From the NCBI RefSeq assembly GCF_000384315.1, contig NZ_ARVW01000001.1, positions 2,117,746-2,181,745 of the forward strand: a stretch of 64,000 nucleotides of DNA, in the 5' to 3' direction. The DNA comes from Amycolatopsis nigrescens CSC17Ta-90. GTDB lineage: Bacteria; Actinomycetota; Actinomycetes; Mycobacteriales; Pseudonocardiaceae. Of this stretch, positions 35,607 to 42,679 are shown one piece after another; position 1 is the first letter of the stretch, and each line of letters starts with the position of its first letter. The notes beneath the pieces were generated by a model. It saw nothing but the letters and a program-made list of their open reading frames with translations. It had not been told where the DNA came from and did not search any database. Both the position numbers and the translations under genes were made by a program.

Positions 35607-36523
35607 TACGACTCCGTATTCCCGTGTGCCGGGGGTGTGCGCTGCCCGCCGGGCGCGAACCGCCAGCCGCCGATCGCCGCCGCGAACTCCTCGGGAGCGT
35701 CGGACTGCACGAAGTGACCGGCGCCTTCGATGATGACGGTGTGGTGGTCGGCGAAGGTCTGCTCCCAACGCCGTCGTTCCTTGGCCCGGAAGGCAAAGTC
35801 GGCGTCGCCCCACACGATGAGCGTCGGGAGCGACGCGAGGTCGGGGAGCCTGACCTCGATGTCGGCGAGGAAGTCGCGGCTGGCGGTGATTCGCCCGGGA
35901 AGTACGGCCGACGCGTCTGGGATGGTGGGCGGCTTTCGGTAGTGGGCCATTTCGGCGGCGGTCGGCTTACGCCGCCCGTATCCGACCGGGATCATCGCGT
36001 TGACGAACAGGTTTAGTCGCCTGACCAGCACACGCCCCAGGGGGTTGCCGAACAGGTGGGAGATAGCCTTGATGTGGAGGTCCCGGATCGGCCAGGCCCA
36101 GGTGTTGGCCAGCACCAGGCCCTCGAAAGCGGCGTGCCGCTGCTGGACGGTGGCGAGGCCGATGGGGCCGCCCCAGTCATGGGCAACCAGGGTGATGCCG
36201 CTCAAGGCCAGGCTATCGACGAAGGCGGTGACGACCTGGGCGTGCTCTTCGGGCAGGTACCGGTAGCCGGGGCGGGGCGAGGACAGCCCGAAGCCGGGGT
36301 AGTCGAGGGCGATACACCGGAACTCCTCCCGCAGGGTTCGGATGACGTCGCGGTACTCGAACGACCAAGTCGGGTTGCCGTGCAGTAGCAGCAGCGTCGG
36401 GCCCGATCCTTCGTCGACGTAGTGGATGGTGTGCCCGTCGATGTCGACGAAGCGGCTCGTGAAGGGGAACAGCTCGTCGTCGACCCACGATGGACGTTCA
36501 CCTGCGGGCTGTTGCGTCGTCAT
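35606..36523 (-). CDS. Haloalkane dehalogenase-like alpha/beta hydrolase
   Basis: The 305-residue cytoplasmic hydrolase has LLLLHGNPTWSFEYRDVI near residue 45 (Asn and Trp placed like the halide-binding pair), nucleophile elbow VAHDWGGP with Asp116, and catalytic His in EGAGHFVQSD. An aspartate nucleophile with this HGNPTWS context is characteristic of haloalkane dehalogenases, though some epoxide hydrolases share it. It lies between hxlR and tfoX with four-base and one-base overlaps, so it is probably induced through the HxlR regulator. Confidence 0.82.
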   Translation of the reverse strand: MTTQQPAGERPSWVDDELFPFTSRFVDIDGHTIHYVDEGSGPTLLLLHGNPTWSFEYRDVIRTLREEFRCIALDYPGFGLSSPRPGYRYLPEEHAQVVTAFVDSLALSGITLVAHDWGGPIGLATVQQRHAAFEGLVLANTWAWPIRDLHIKAISHLFGNPLGRVLVRRLNLFVNAMIPVGYGRRKPTAAEMAHYRKPPTIPDASAVLPGRITASRDFLADIEVRLPDLASLPTLIVWGDADFAFRAKERRRWEQTFADHHTVIIEGAGHFVQSDAPEEFAAAIGGWRFAPGGQRTPPAHGNTES

Positions 36524-37185
36524 GCCTTGATCTCCGATTCGGTTACGGGGACGAGGTAGCGGAGTCGCCGCAACGGGGCCGTCGACCCCTCGGTGTGTAA
36601 CCCCAGTTGGCGAGCCTGGGTCAGCTTGAGCTGCCCGGTGAGCACGCCGAGGACAAGCGGTGCGGGGCCTTCCAGCGCGAGGTCGGGCGATCGGGCAGCG
36701 CTGAACGTCGCTCGCAACTCGCCGTGGCTCAACTCGATGAAAGTGGGCCTGTCGCCGACTCGGATCTCGATGACGACCGGTGGCCCGTCGGGTTCGGCAT
36801 CCTCGAGGAGTTCCAGCTCCGCGACCGGGAACGCCACCCAGTGGCTGCGGATCTCTTCGTCGCCGGTCGGGTTGGGCATGTACCTCGCGCCGAAGAAGCC
36901 AAGAGCCCGCAGGACCGGTTGCAGGTCTCTGCCGGCGTCGGTCAGGTGGTAGAGGGTTGTGGCCACCGGAGGGGCCGCCGCTTCCCGTTTCACGAGCCCG
37001 TTCGCTTCGAGCTTGCGCAGCCGGTCGCCGAGCAGGTTGGTGGCGATTCCGGGCAGCCCGGCCATCAGGTCGGCGTGGCGGCATCCGCCCTGGAGGAGAA
37101 GCTCACGGACCACCAGGAGTGTCCAGCGGTCGCCGACCACATCCAGAGCCTTCGCGACCGCGCAGTAGTGACCGTAGGAACGCAT
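36520..37185 (-). CDS. HxlR-family regulator with C-terminal extension
   Basis: The 221-residue protein starts with the HxlR winged helix (HYCAVAKALDVVGDRWTLLV, GIATNLLGDRLRKLEANGLV, LYHLTDAGRDL). HxlR proteins are usually 100-120 residues; this one adds about 110 residues (VVIEIRVGDRPTFIELSHGE, LVLGVLTGQLKL) resembling an SCP2-like ligand pocket. It is first in an operon with the dehalogenase-like and TfoX genes and divergent from a DHA2-type exporter, with CTTGA/TCAAG repeats in between. Confidence 0.87.
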   Translation of the reverse strand: MRSYGHYCAVAKALDVVGDRWTLLVVRELLLQGGCRHADLMAGLPGIATNLLGDRLRKLEANGLVKREAAAPPVATTLYHLTDAGRDLQPVLRALGFFGARYMPNPTGDEEIRSHWVAFPVAELELLEDAEPDGPPVVIEIRVGDRPTFIELSHGELRATFSAARSPDLALEGPAPLVLGVLTGQLKLTQARQLGLHTEGSTAPLRRLRYLVPVTESEIKA

Positions 37186-37208
37186 GGCCCAAACCTAGCC
37201 GTGCGTAG

Positions 37209-37251
37209 CTTGATATTCAAGAGTGGACACTTGACTTTTTCAAACTTCAAG
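37209..37251. promoter_or_regulatory. CTTGA/TCAAG operator cluster between hxlR and the MFS gene
   Basis: CTTGATATTCAAG at 37209-37221 is an inverted repeat; CTTGACTTTTTCAA at 37230-37243 and TTCAAG at 37246-37251 repeat the same half-sites. All lie in the 80-base divergent gap. They probably bind the HxlR protein and set expression of both transcripts. Confidence 0.6.
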
Positions 37252-37266
37252 CGGTAAGACCAGGAC

Positions 37267-38838
37267 ATGCGCGCAACGTCTCTGAGCCTCACATCGGATC
37301 TGACCACGGGGCGCAAGGTCGGCATCCTGGTCGCGGTGTATGCCGCGACGCTCGCGATCAACCTCGACGTCACGATCGTGAACGTCGCGTTGCCGAGCAT
37401 CGCCACGGAACTCAGTGCCGGGACGCGTGGTCTGCAGTGGGTTGTCGACGGATACAACCTGGCTTTCACCGCGCTGGTTTTGGCCGCGGGCGGCCTTTCT
37501 GATCGCTACGGACGACGCCCCGCCCTGCTGCTCGGTCTGCTCGGGTTCGCGGCCACATCGGTGGCCGGAGCGCTGGTCGACAGTGCGGGCGCACTGATCC
37601 TCGCCAGGTTCGGCATGGGCGTGTTCGCCGCGCTGATCTTCCCGACGACCCTGTCGATCATCTCCAACACCTTCCGCGGGCGCCGGCAGCGCGCGGCGGC
37701 TCTCGGCGGTTGGGGCGCGGTTGTGGGCGTGGGCGTGGCCTCTGGTCCGGTGACCGGCGGGCTGCTCTTGGAGCACTTCTACTGGGGCAGCGTCTTCCTG
37801 GCACTCGCCCCGCTCGCCTTGGTGGCCGCCGTCCTCGGGTTCGTGCTGGTGCCCGAGTCGCGTGACCCGTCGGTGCCGCGGCTCGATCTACGCGGCCTGG
37901 GAATCTCGATCGGCTTCCTCGGGCTGCTGACCTACACCGTGATCGAAGGACCCGAGCGCGGCTGGGACAGCACGGCGACCCTGCTCGGCTTCGCCGGCTC
38001 GGCCCTGCTGGTCGCGATATTCGTGGCGATCGAGCGCGCGACCGAGCATCCGATGCTCGACATCCGGCTGTTCACCGACCGCCGCTTCAGCGCCGCCAGC
38101 GCTGCGGTAGCGGTGACCTTCTTCGCGCTCGCCGGTTTCATCTTCCTGATCACCCAGTACTTCCAGGTGGTGCGTGGATTCGGCCCGCTCTCGACCGGCA
38201 CCCGGATCCTGCCGGTGGCCCTCTCGATCGCCGTAGCCTCCGTTGCCGGCGGGCTCCTCGCACCGCGGGTGGGCACAAGATCGGTCGTGGTGACCGGCCT
38301 GATTTCGTTCGGCACCGCGATGGCCTGGATCGCTGGCAGTGTCGAGGTCGACACCGACTACTGGTCGACCATCGTGCCGCAGATGGTACTCATGGGCCTC
38401 GGAATGGGCCTGATCTCCACCCCAGCCACCGAGTCGATCATGCTGGTGCTCCCCCCGTCCCGGGCCGGAGTCGGCTCGGCGGTCAACGACGCGACCCGCG
38501 AACTCGGCTCCACGCTCGGCGTGGCCGTGATCGGCTCGGTCTTCTCCTCGGTGTTCTCCTCACGCCTGCTCGACAGTGCATTCGCCGCTACCGGCCATGG
38601 AGGCGAGGCAGCGGAATCGGTGCCCGTGGCCTTCTCCGCAGCCGGAGCCCACCCCCCGCTGCTCGCGGCAGCCCAGGACTCGTTCCTCGACGCGCTCACC
38701 ATCAGCTGCATCGTGGTTGCCGGACTCTGCTACGCGGCGGCGTTGGCAGGTCTCGCCGCACTCCCGGGCCGCCGGTTCCGCGCCCACGCGGCGGGCGCTT
38801 CCGAGGCAGTGAGGCATGCTCCAGACGATGCTCTCTAA
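37267..38838 (+). CDS. DHA2-family MFS exporter
   Basis: A 523-residue, roughly 14-segment transporter. DHA2 motifs: NLDVTIVNVALPSIATEL near residue 36, DRYGRRPALLLGLLG (motif A), LARFGMGVFAALIFPTTLS, and GWGAVVGVGVASGPVTGGLL (motif C, antiporter). Likely proton-coupled export of a hydrophobic compound. It is divergent from hxlR with shared operator-like repeats. An IS21 relic starts 30 bases after its stop. Confidence 0.9.
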   Translation: MRATSLSLTSDLTTGRKVGILVAVYAATLAINLDVTIVNVALPSIATELSAGTRGLQWVVDGYNLAFTALVLAAGGLSDRYGRRPALLLGLLGFAATSVAGALVDSAGALILARFGMGVFAALIFPTTLSIISNTFRGRRQRAAALGGWGAVVGVGVASGPVTGGLLLEHFYWGSVFLALAPLALVAAVLGFVLVPESRDPSVPRLDLRGLGISIGFLGLLTYTVIEGPERGWDSTATLLGFAGSALLVAIFVAIERATEHPMLDIRLFTDRRFSAASAAVAVTFFALAGFIFLITQYFQVVRGFGPLSTGTRILPVALSIAVASVAGGLLAPRVGTRSVVVTGLISFGTAMAWIAGSVEVDTDYWSTIVPQMVLMGLGMGLISTPATESIMLVLPPSRAGVGSAVNDATRELGSTLGVAVIGSVFSSVFSSRLLDSAFAATGHGGEAAESVPVAFSAAGAHPPLLAAAQDSFLDALTISCIVVAGLCYAAALAGLAALPGRRFRAHAAGASEAVRHAPDDAL

Positions 38839-38867
38839 CCGCCGCGACCACGACAGGCCCGTCGTCG

Positions 38868-39480
38868 GTGATCGGGATCAAAGAGGTTCTGCGGCTGTGG
38901 CTGACTGGGCACCCGGCCCAAAAGTGGCTCCGGATCGGTGCCCGGTGACCTTGTCGGGCAACGGGTCCTGGCCCGCAACGATGGCCAGTTGATCAAGGTG
39001 CATCCGCACCGAGAGCCCGGTCGGCGACACACCGACGCGGCCGATCTGCCTAGTGAGCTGGCCGCCCATGCGATGCGCGACCTCGAGACCCTGCCGCACC
39101 GCGCCGCGGGTCACGGTGATCACATCGCCGCCTGCCCCGCCGCGCTACTGGAACATCCGTTGCCCTGAACCAAAATGCGGCAGGTCAACCGGTTGCTCGG
39201 TCTGGTTCACCGACACGGCGCCGACCCGGTCGACGAGGCCGCAGCGCCCTGGACCGCGCCAAGATCGCGCACCTGGACCCCGGCATGCAACTCGAAGCGT
39301 GGGACGATTCGACCAACGTGACCTTCGACCGGCAACTGGGCGGAGCTGACCTCGCTGCGGTTCGTCCAGGACTCCTACAACGTCCTCACCATGGGCCCGT
39401 GGGAGTGGGAAACCTTCCTGACCAACGCTTTGTGCCACGCACACCAACGGTGCACCGTCGAACTTGAAGCGACTACACGC
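38868..39480 (+). pseudogene. istA: Decayed IS21-family element (istA-istB relics)
   Basis: Parts in order: IstA N-terminus (IGIKEVLRLWLTGH, 38868), then after a large deletion the IstA C-terminal part (GDLVGQRVLARNDGQLIKVH, GRRHTDAADLPSELAAHAMR, ALLEHPLP), a TGA at 39166-39168 where tryptophan is expected, TKMRQVNRLLGLVHRHGADP, and IstB pieces (LDRAKIAHLDPGMQLEAWDD, ELTSLRFVQDSYNVLTMGP). The IstB Walker A is destroyed: the sequence at 39394-39414 has lost three bases relative to GPVGVGKT. The catalytic DDE domain is absent and no terminal repeats are seen. Confidence 0.8.
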
Positions 39481-39508
39481 GACAGAACGGTGCCAGAAAC
39501 CTTCGCAC

Positions 39509-39609
39509 AACCACCCAGGCGAGTGACCCGACTGGAGCAATGTTTGTCATTCCGAAAAATAACGCCCGACCTGCGGAAACCGCAGTGCCGGGCGATCGTG
39601 AAGACGGTG
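39509..39609. repeat. 101-bp direct repeat, right copy, with tRNA-Ala terminator
   Basis: Aligned without gaps to 15230-15330, in the same orientation 24,279 bases away. On the minus strand, directly downstream of tRNA-Ala, it contains a hairpin (GCCCG, then CTGCGG, TTTC loop, CGCAG, CGGGC) followed by GTTATTTTT, a plausible rho-independent terminator. Similarity ends one base inside the tRNA 3' end. Confidence 0.78.
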
Positions 39610-39680
39610 GAGCTAAGGGGACTCGAACCCCTGACCCCCTCACTGCCAGTGAGGTGCGCTACCAGCTGCGCCATAGCCCC
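39608..39680 (-). tRNA. tRNA-Ala (GGC anticodon)
   Basis: The minus strand folds as a 73-nt cloverleaf without encoded CCA: acceptor GGGGCTA with TAGCTCC plus discriminator A, D arm GCGC-AGCTGGTA-GCGC, anticodon stem CCTCA/TGAGG with loop CTGGCAG (anticodon GGC), and T arm AGGGG-TTCGAGT-CCCCT. This reads GCC alanine codons, abundant in this genome. Confidence 0.95.
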
Positions 39681-39759
39681 GAACGCGAAGCGAACTCCGC
39701 ATCTCGTGGTTCAAGACTTTACATGACGGCTTCCTGGCGTTCGATGCAGGGGGGCGGGG

Positions 39760-40077
39760 TCAGCGGTCGGAGCGGGACGGGGCCGGCATGCCGGGGAGCT
39801 GTTCGATGGCGTCGGCCAGATCCTCGCCGAGCAGCAACGCGACCTTCTTGTAGCTGGTCTGGGTGGCCTCCCGCAGGGCGACCTTGGCGACCTCGACGAT
39901 CAGCTCACCGAGGCGGGCGGGACCCCAGTTGACCGCGGTGGGTGCGAGCCAGAGGTTCAGCAGCTTGCCGCGGGCGTCGACGGTCACCTCGATCGTGTTG
40001 TCCAGGTCACGCGCGGTGCCGGAGGCGGCGGCCAGCACGCCCTGCACCTTCGAAAGCGCCTCCTGGGGGGCGTCCAT
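39760..40077 (-). CDS. YbaB/EbfC-like protein 1
   Basis: A 105-residue protein: helix (PQEALSKVQGVLAAASGTAR), three strands (TIEVTVDARGKLLNLWLAPT) and a long helix (LGELIVEVAKVALREATQTS), as in the YbaB/EbfC nucleoid-associated fold. It is the second of two similar genes nine bases apart. In actinomycetes such pairs often lie near specialised secretion genes, but none is seen here. DNA binding is family inference. Confidence 0.65.
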   Translation of the reverse strand: MDAPQEALSKVQGVLAAASGTARDLDNTIEVTVDARGKLLNLWLAPTAVNWGPARLGELIVEVAKVALREATQTSYKKVALLLGEDLADAIEQLPGMPAPSRSDR

Positions 40078-40086
40078 CGCCCCCGC

Positions 40087-40407
40087 TCACCTTCCGCCGT
40101 AGCCGGGATCCGAGGGCGCGTCCTCGTCATCTTCCGGAATCGGCTCGTAGCCCAGTGACTTGAGGTGCTTGTCCCCGTTCGGCCCGAGCACCGGGGCCAG
40201 CGTCTGGTACATCCGGTCGCCGGCCCGCCTCGTCGCCCGCTGCGCCAGCCGCATGATCTCCGCGGCGATCGCCTCGGACCCGCTGCGCAGCGCGAGCGGG
40301 GTGAGCTTGACCTCGGTGAGCATGCCGCCGGGGTTGACTTCGACGCTGATCGCACCGTCCGGCGTGGCCGCCTTGCCGCTGACCTTGTCGAAATCCATCT
40401 CCGCCAC
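40087..40407 (-). CDS. YbaB/EbfC-like protein 2
   Basis: From GTG 40407 (ATG 40398 is possible), 106 residues with the YbaB strand pattern SGKAATPDGAISVEVNPGGM, LTEVKLTPLALR, then a helix EAIAAEIMRLAQRATRRAGD. The tail is acidic and proline-rich (EPIPEDDEDAPSDPG), probably disordered. It is first of the two-gene unit with the protein above and is likely a nucleoid-associated or secretion-accessory protein. Confidence 0.65.
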   Translation of the reverse strand: MAEMDFDKVSGKAATPDGAISVEVNPGGMLTEVKLTPLALRSGSEAIAAEIMRLAQRATRRAGDRMYQTLAPVLGPNGDKHLKSLGYEPIPEDDEDAPSDPGYGGR

Positions 40408-40451
40408 CCTGCGGCCTTCCGTTTCCCACCGCGCAGGCTATCCCAAGATCA

Positions 40452-41240
40452 TCAGCCCTTGTTGGTGGCGAGCAGATTGTCCAGCCAGGCCGGGTCGCCG
40501 ACCTCCACCCGCTGACCGTTCGCGGTCACCGTCGGGGTGCCCTTGAAGTTCGGGTCCTGCTGGGTCTTCACGAACTCGTCTTCCAGCTGCTGGTTGTAGA
40601 CGCCGTTGTTGACGCTGGTGGCGAAGTTCGGGTCGGTGATGCCGACGCCCTTGCCGAGCTCGATCAACTGCGCCTTGTCGTAGCCGCGCTTGCCCTCTTC
40701 CGGCTGCGCGTTGAAAAGGCTGTCGTGGAAGGCGGTGAACTTGCCGGCGTCCGCCGCGGCCAGCGCCGCGTTCGCCGAGTCCAGCGAATAGCCGGCCGGG
40801 TCCGAAGCGTTCACCAGCATCGGCACCATGTGGTAGCGCACCTTCAGCTCACCGGCGTTGATCTTCTCTTCGATCTTGGCGCTGTCCCGTTTCTGCATGT
40901 TGCCGCAGGCCGGGCAGAGGAAGTCCGCATACAGGTCGATCGTGGTCTTCGCCTCCGGCTTGCCGGTCACCACGACCACGCCTTCACGCTGCTCGACAAC
41001 GCCCTGGGCGAGACCGTGACCGGACTGGGGCGCGATCTGCTGGCCCTGGGTCTCGTTCTTCGAGGCGTTGGTGAGCAGCACCCCGGCGATCACCGCCGCC
41101 GCGAGCAACACGATCCCGACCACCACGGCGACCATCTTCTTGTCGATCCCGCCGCCCCTGGCCTGTGCCACCGCCTTGGCGCCGGCCGACGCAGCCTGCT
41201 GCTGCCGGCGCTTCCGTGCGTTGCGTTGTGCTCCACCCAC
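40452..41240 (-). CDS. Membrane-anchored DsbA-like thioredoxin protein
   Basis: GTG 41240 follows AAGGA at about ten bases and gives 262 residues: a basic, Gln/Ala-rich cytoplasmic N-terminus (ARKRRQQQAASAGAKAV), one membrane segment (VAVVVGIVLLAAAVIAGVLL), and an extracytoplasmic thioredoxin-like domain with redox motif CPAC in LYADFLCPACGNMQ and cis-Pro in FKGTPTVTANG. It probably forms or shuffles disulfides outside the membrane. It lies five bases after a MauE-like gene, the likely electron partner. Confidence 0.87.
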   Translation of the reverse strand: MGGAQRNARKRRQQQAASAGAKAVAQARGGGIDKKMVAVVVGIVLLAAAVIAGVLLTNASKNETQGQQIAPQSGHGLAQGVVEQREGVVVVTGKPEAKTTIDLYADFLCPACGNMQKRDSAKIEEKINAGELKVRYHMVPMLVNASDPAGYSLDSANAALAAADAGKFTAFHDSLFNAQPEEGKRGYDKAQLIELGKGVGITDPNFATSVNNGVYNQQLEDEFVKTQQDPNFKGTPTVTANGQRVEVGDPAWLDNLLATNKG

Positions 41241-41245
41241 CTGAA

Positions 41246-41773
41246 TCAAGTCCTTTCTGGTTCGCCGGAGTAGTCGTCCACGGGCTCCGACGAGTTCCCG
41301 CGTCCCCTGCCGAACCAGCCGTCGACGGAGAACAGTGTGCGCGGCCGCCACAACAGCCAGCCGGCGAGCAGCAGGTAACCCACGTCCACCGCGATCTCGC
41401 GCGGGTACTGGGTCTGCCCTGCCTCCACCTGACCGCCGCCGCCGAAGCAGCCGCAGTCGATGGTCAGCCCGCGCGCCCAGGACTGCGCGATCGCGGCGAT
41501 GAACGCCACCAGCACCAGCACCGACAGCCCGGCCGCGATCCTGGTGGCCAGCCCGGCCAGCACGAACACCCCGAGCACCAGCTCGAGCAGCGGCATCGCG
41601 ATCGCCAGTGGCCGGACCAGGCCCTCCGGCAGCACGTCGTAGGCCTGCACCGCGATATAGGTCTGCCCGGGATTGCTCGCCTTGATCGTGCCCGAGATCA
41701 GCCACACCGTGGCAAGGCCCAGCCTTACCACCGTGCCGACGATGTCGAGTACCTGTTGGGACGGTCGTCGCAC
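41246..41773 (-). CDS. MauE/DoxX-family membrane redox protein
   Basis: A 175-residue protein from GTG 41773 with four membrane segments. The motif CGCFGGGG in a loop near residue 110 is the hallmark of MauE-like proteins, with the cysteine pair thought to exchange electrons or disulfides. Family context is disulfide formation or maturation of exported proteins. It is directly upstream of the DsbA-like gene, so the pair likely acts as an oxidant/reductant couple in the membrane. Confidence 0.87.
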   Translation of the reverse strand: MRRPSQQVLDIVGTVVRLGLATVWLISGTIKASNPGQTYIAVQAYDVLPEGLVRPLAIAMPLLELVLGVFVLAGLATRIAAGLSVLVLVAFIAAIAQSWARGLTIDCGCFGGGGQVEAGQTQYPREIAVDVGYLLLAGWLLWRPRTLFSVDGWFGRGRGNSSEPVDDYSGEPERT

Positions 41774-41842
41774 AGGCTTAGGCTATCGGGCGGCCCTGAG
41801 AACACTGTGAGTTCGTACGCCATCCGGGGGAGGAAGGCGCCG

Positions 41843-42679
41843 GTGCGACGCATGCCACTCGCGCGGCTCTGTTTCGCCATCGTCCTGCTCGGCCTGCTGG
41901 CAGGTTGTGGCCGGTTTTCGGACGCCGAACCGGACTCCACGCTCGGCCATGCCGCCGGCGGCAAGCTCACCGTCGGCATCCGGTTCGACCAGCCCGGGCT
42001 GTCCGAACGGACCGTCGACGGCCGGTTCACCGGCTTCGACGTGGACGTGGCCAGGTTCGTCGCCGGCGAGCTGGGGGTGCCCCCGGACGGCATCACCTGG
42101 CGCGAGACGACCTCGGCGACCAGGGAGAGCGATCTCACCTCCGGGGTGGTCGACCTGATCGTGGCCACCTACTCGGTCACCGACCGGCGCAAGCAGCAGG
42201 TCTCCTTCGCCGGCCCGTACTTCGACACCGGGCAGGACCTGCTGGTGCGGCGGCCATCGAACGACATCAGCGGCCCGGAGACGCTGAACGGCCGGAAGCT
42301 CTGCTCGGTGGCCGGCTCCACCCCGGCCCAGCAGGTCCGCACCCGGTTCGCGCAGGCGGTGAAGCTGATCGAGTACCCGCGTTACCCCGATTGCGTGACC
42401 GCGCTGCTGGCCGGTCAGGTGGACGCGGTCACCACGGACGCGGTGATCCTGGCCGGTTACGTGGCGCAGAACCCGGAGCTGCTGCGGCTGGTCGGCAAGC
42501 CGTTCTCCACCGAGCGCTACGGAGTCGGCCTGCGCAAGGGCGACACCGAGGCGCAGACCGCGGTGAACGACGCCATCCGCAAGATGATCAGCACCGGTGC
42601 CTGGCGGAGCTCGCTGGACCGCAACATCGGGCCGTCGGGCTACCAGCTGCCGGCGCCACCGGAAGTCACCGAGCGATGA
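41843..42679 (+). CDS. Amino-acid-type ABC solute-binding lipoprotein
   Basis: GTG 41843 has GGAGGAAGG upstream. The 278-residue protein has a lipoprotein signal (RRMPLARL, hydrophobic core, lipobox LLAGC) and the family 3 solute-binding fold: LTVGIRFDQPGLSER, GFDVDVARFVAGELG, DLIVATYSVTDRRKQQVSFA, and VDAVTTDAVILAGYV. It resembles glutamate-binding proteins of actinomycetes. There is no permease or ATPase nearby, so it may serve a transporter encoded elsewhere or act as a sensor. Its stop overlaps the hrpB start. Confidence 0.86.
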   Translation: MRRMPLARLCFAIVLLGLLAGCGRFSDAEPDSTLGHAAGGKLTVGIRFDQPGLSERTVDGRFTGFDVDVARFVAGELGVPPDGITWRETTSATRESDLTSGVVDLIVATYSVTDRRKQQVSFAGPYFDTGQDLLVRRPSNDISGPETLNGRKLCSVAGSTPAQQVRTRFAQAVKLIEYPRYPDCVTALLAGQVDAVTTDAVILAGYVAQNPELLRLVGKPFSTERYGVGLRKGDTEAQTAVNDAIRKMISTGAWRSSLDRNIGPSGYQLPAPPEVTER

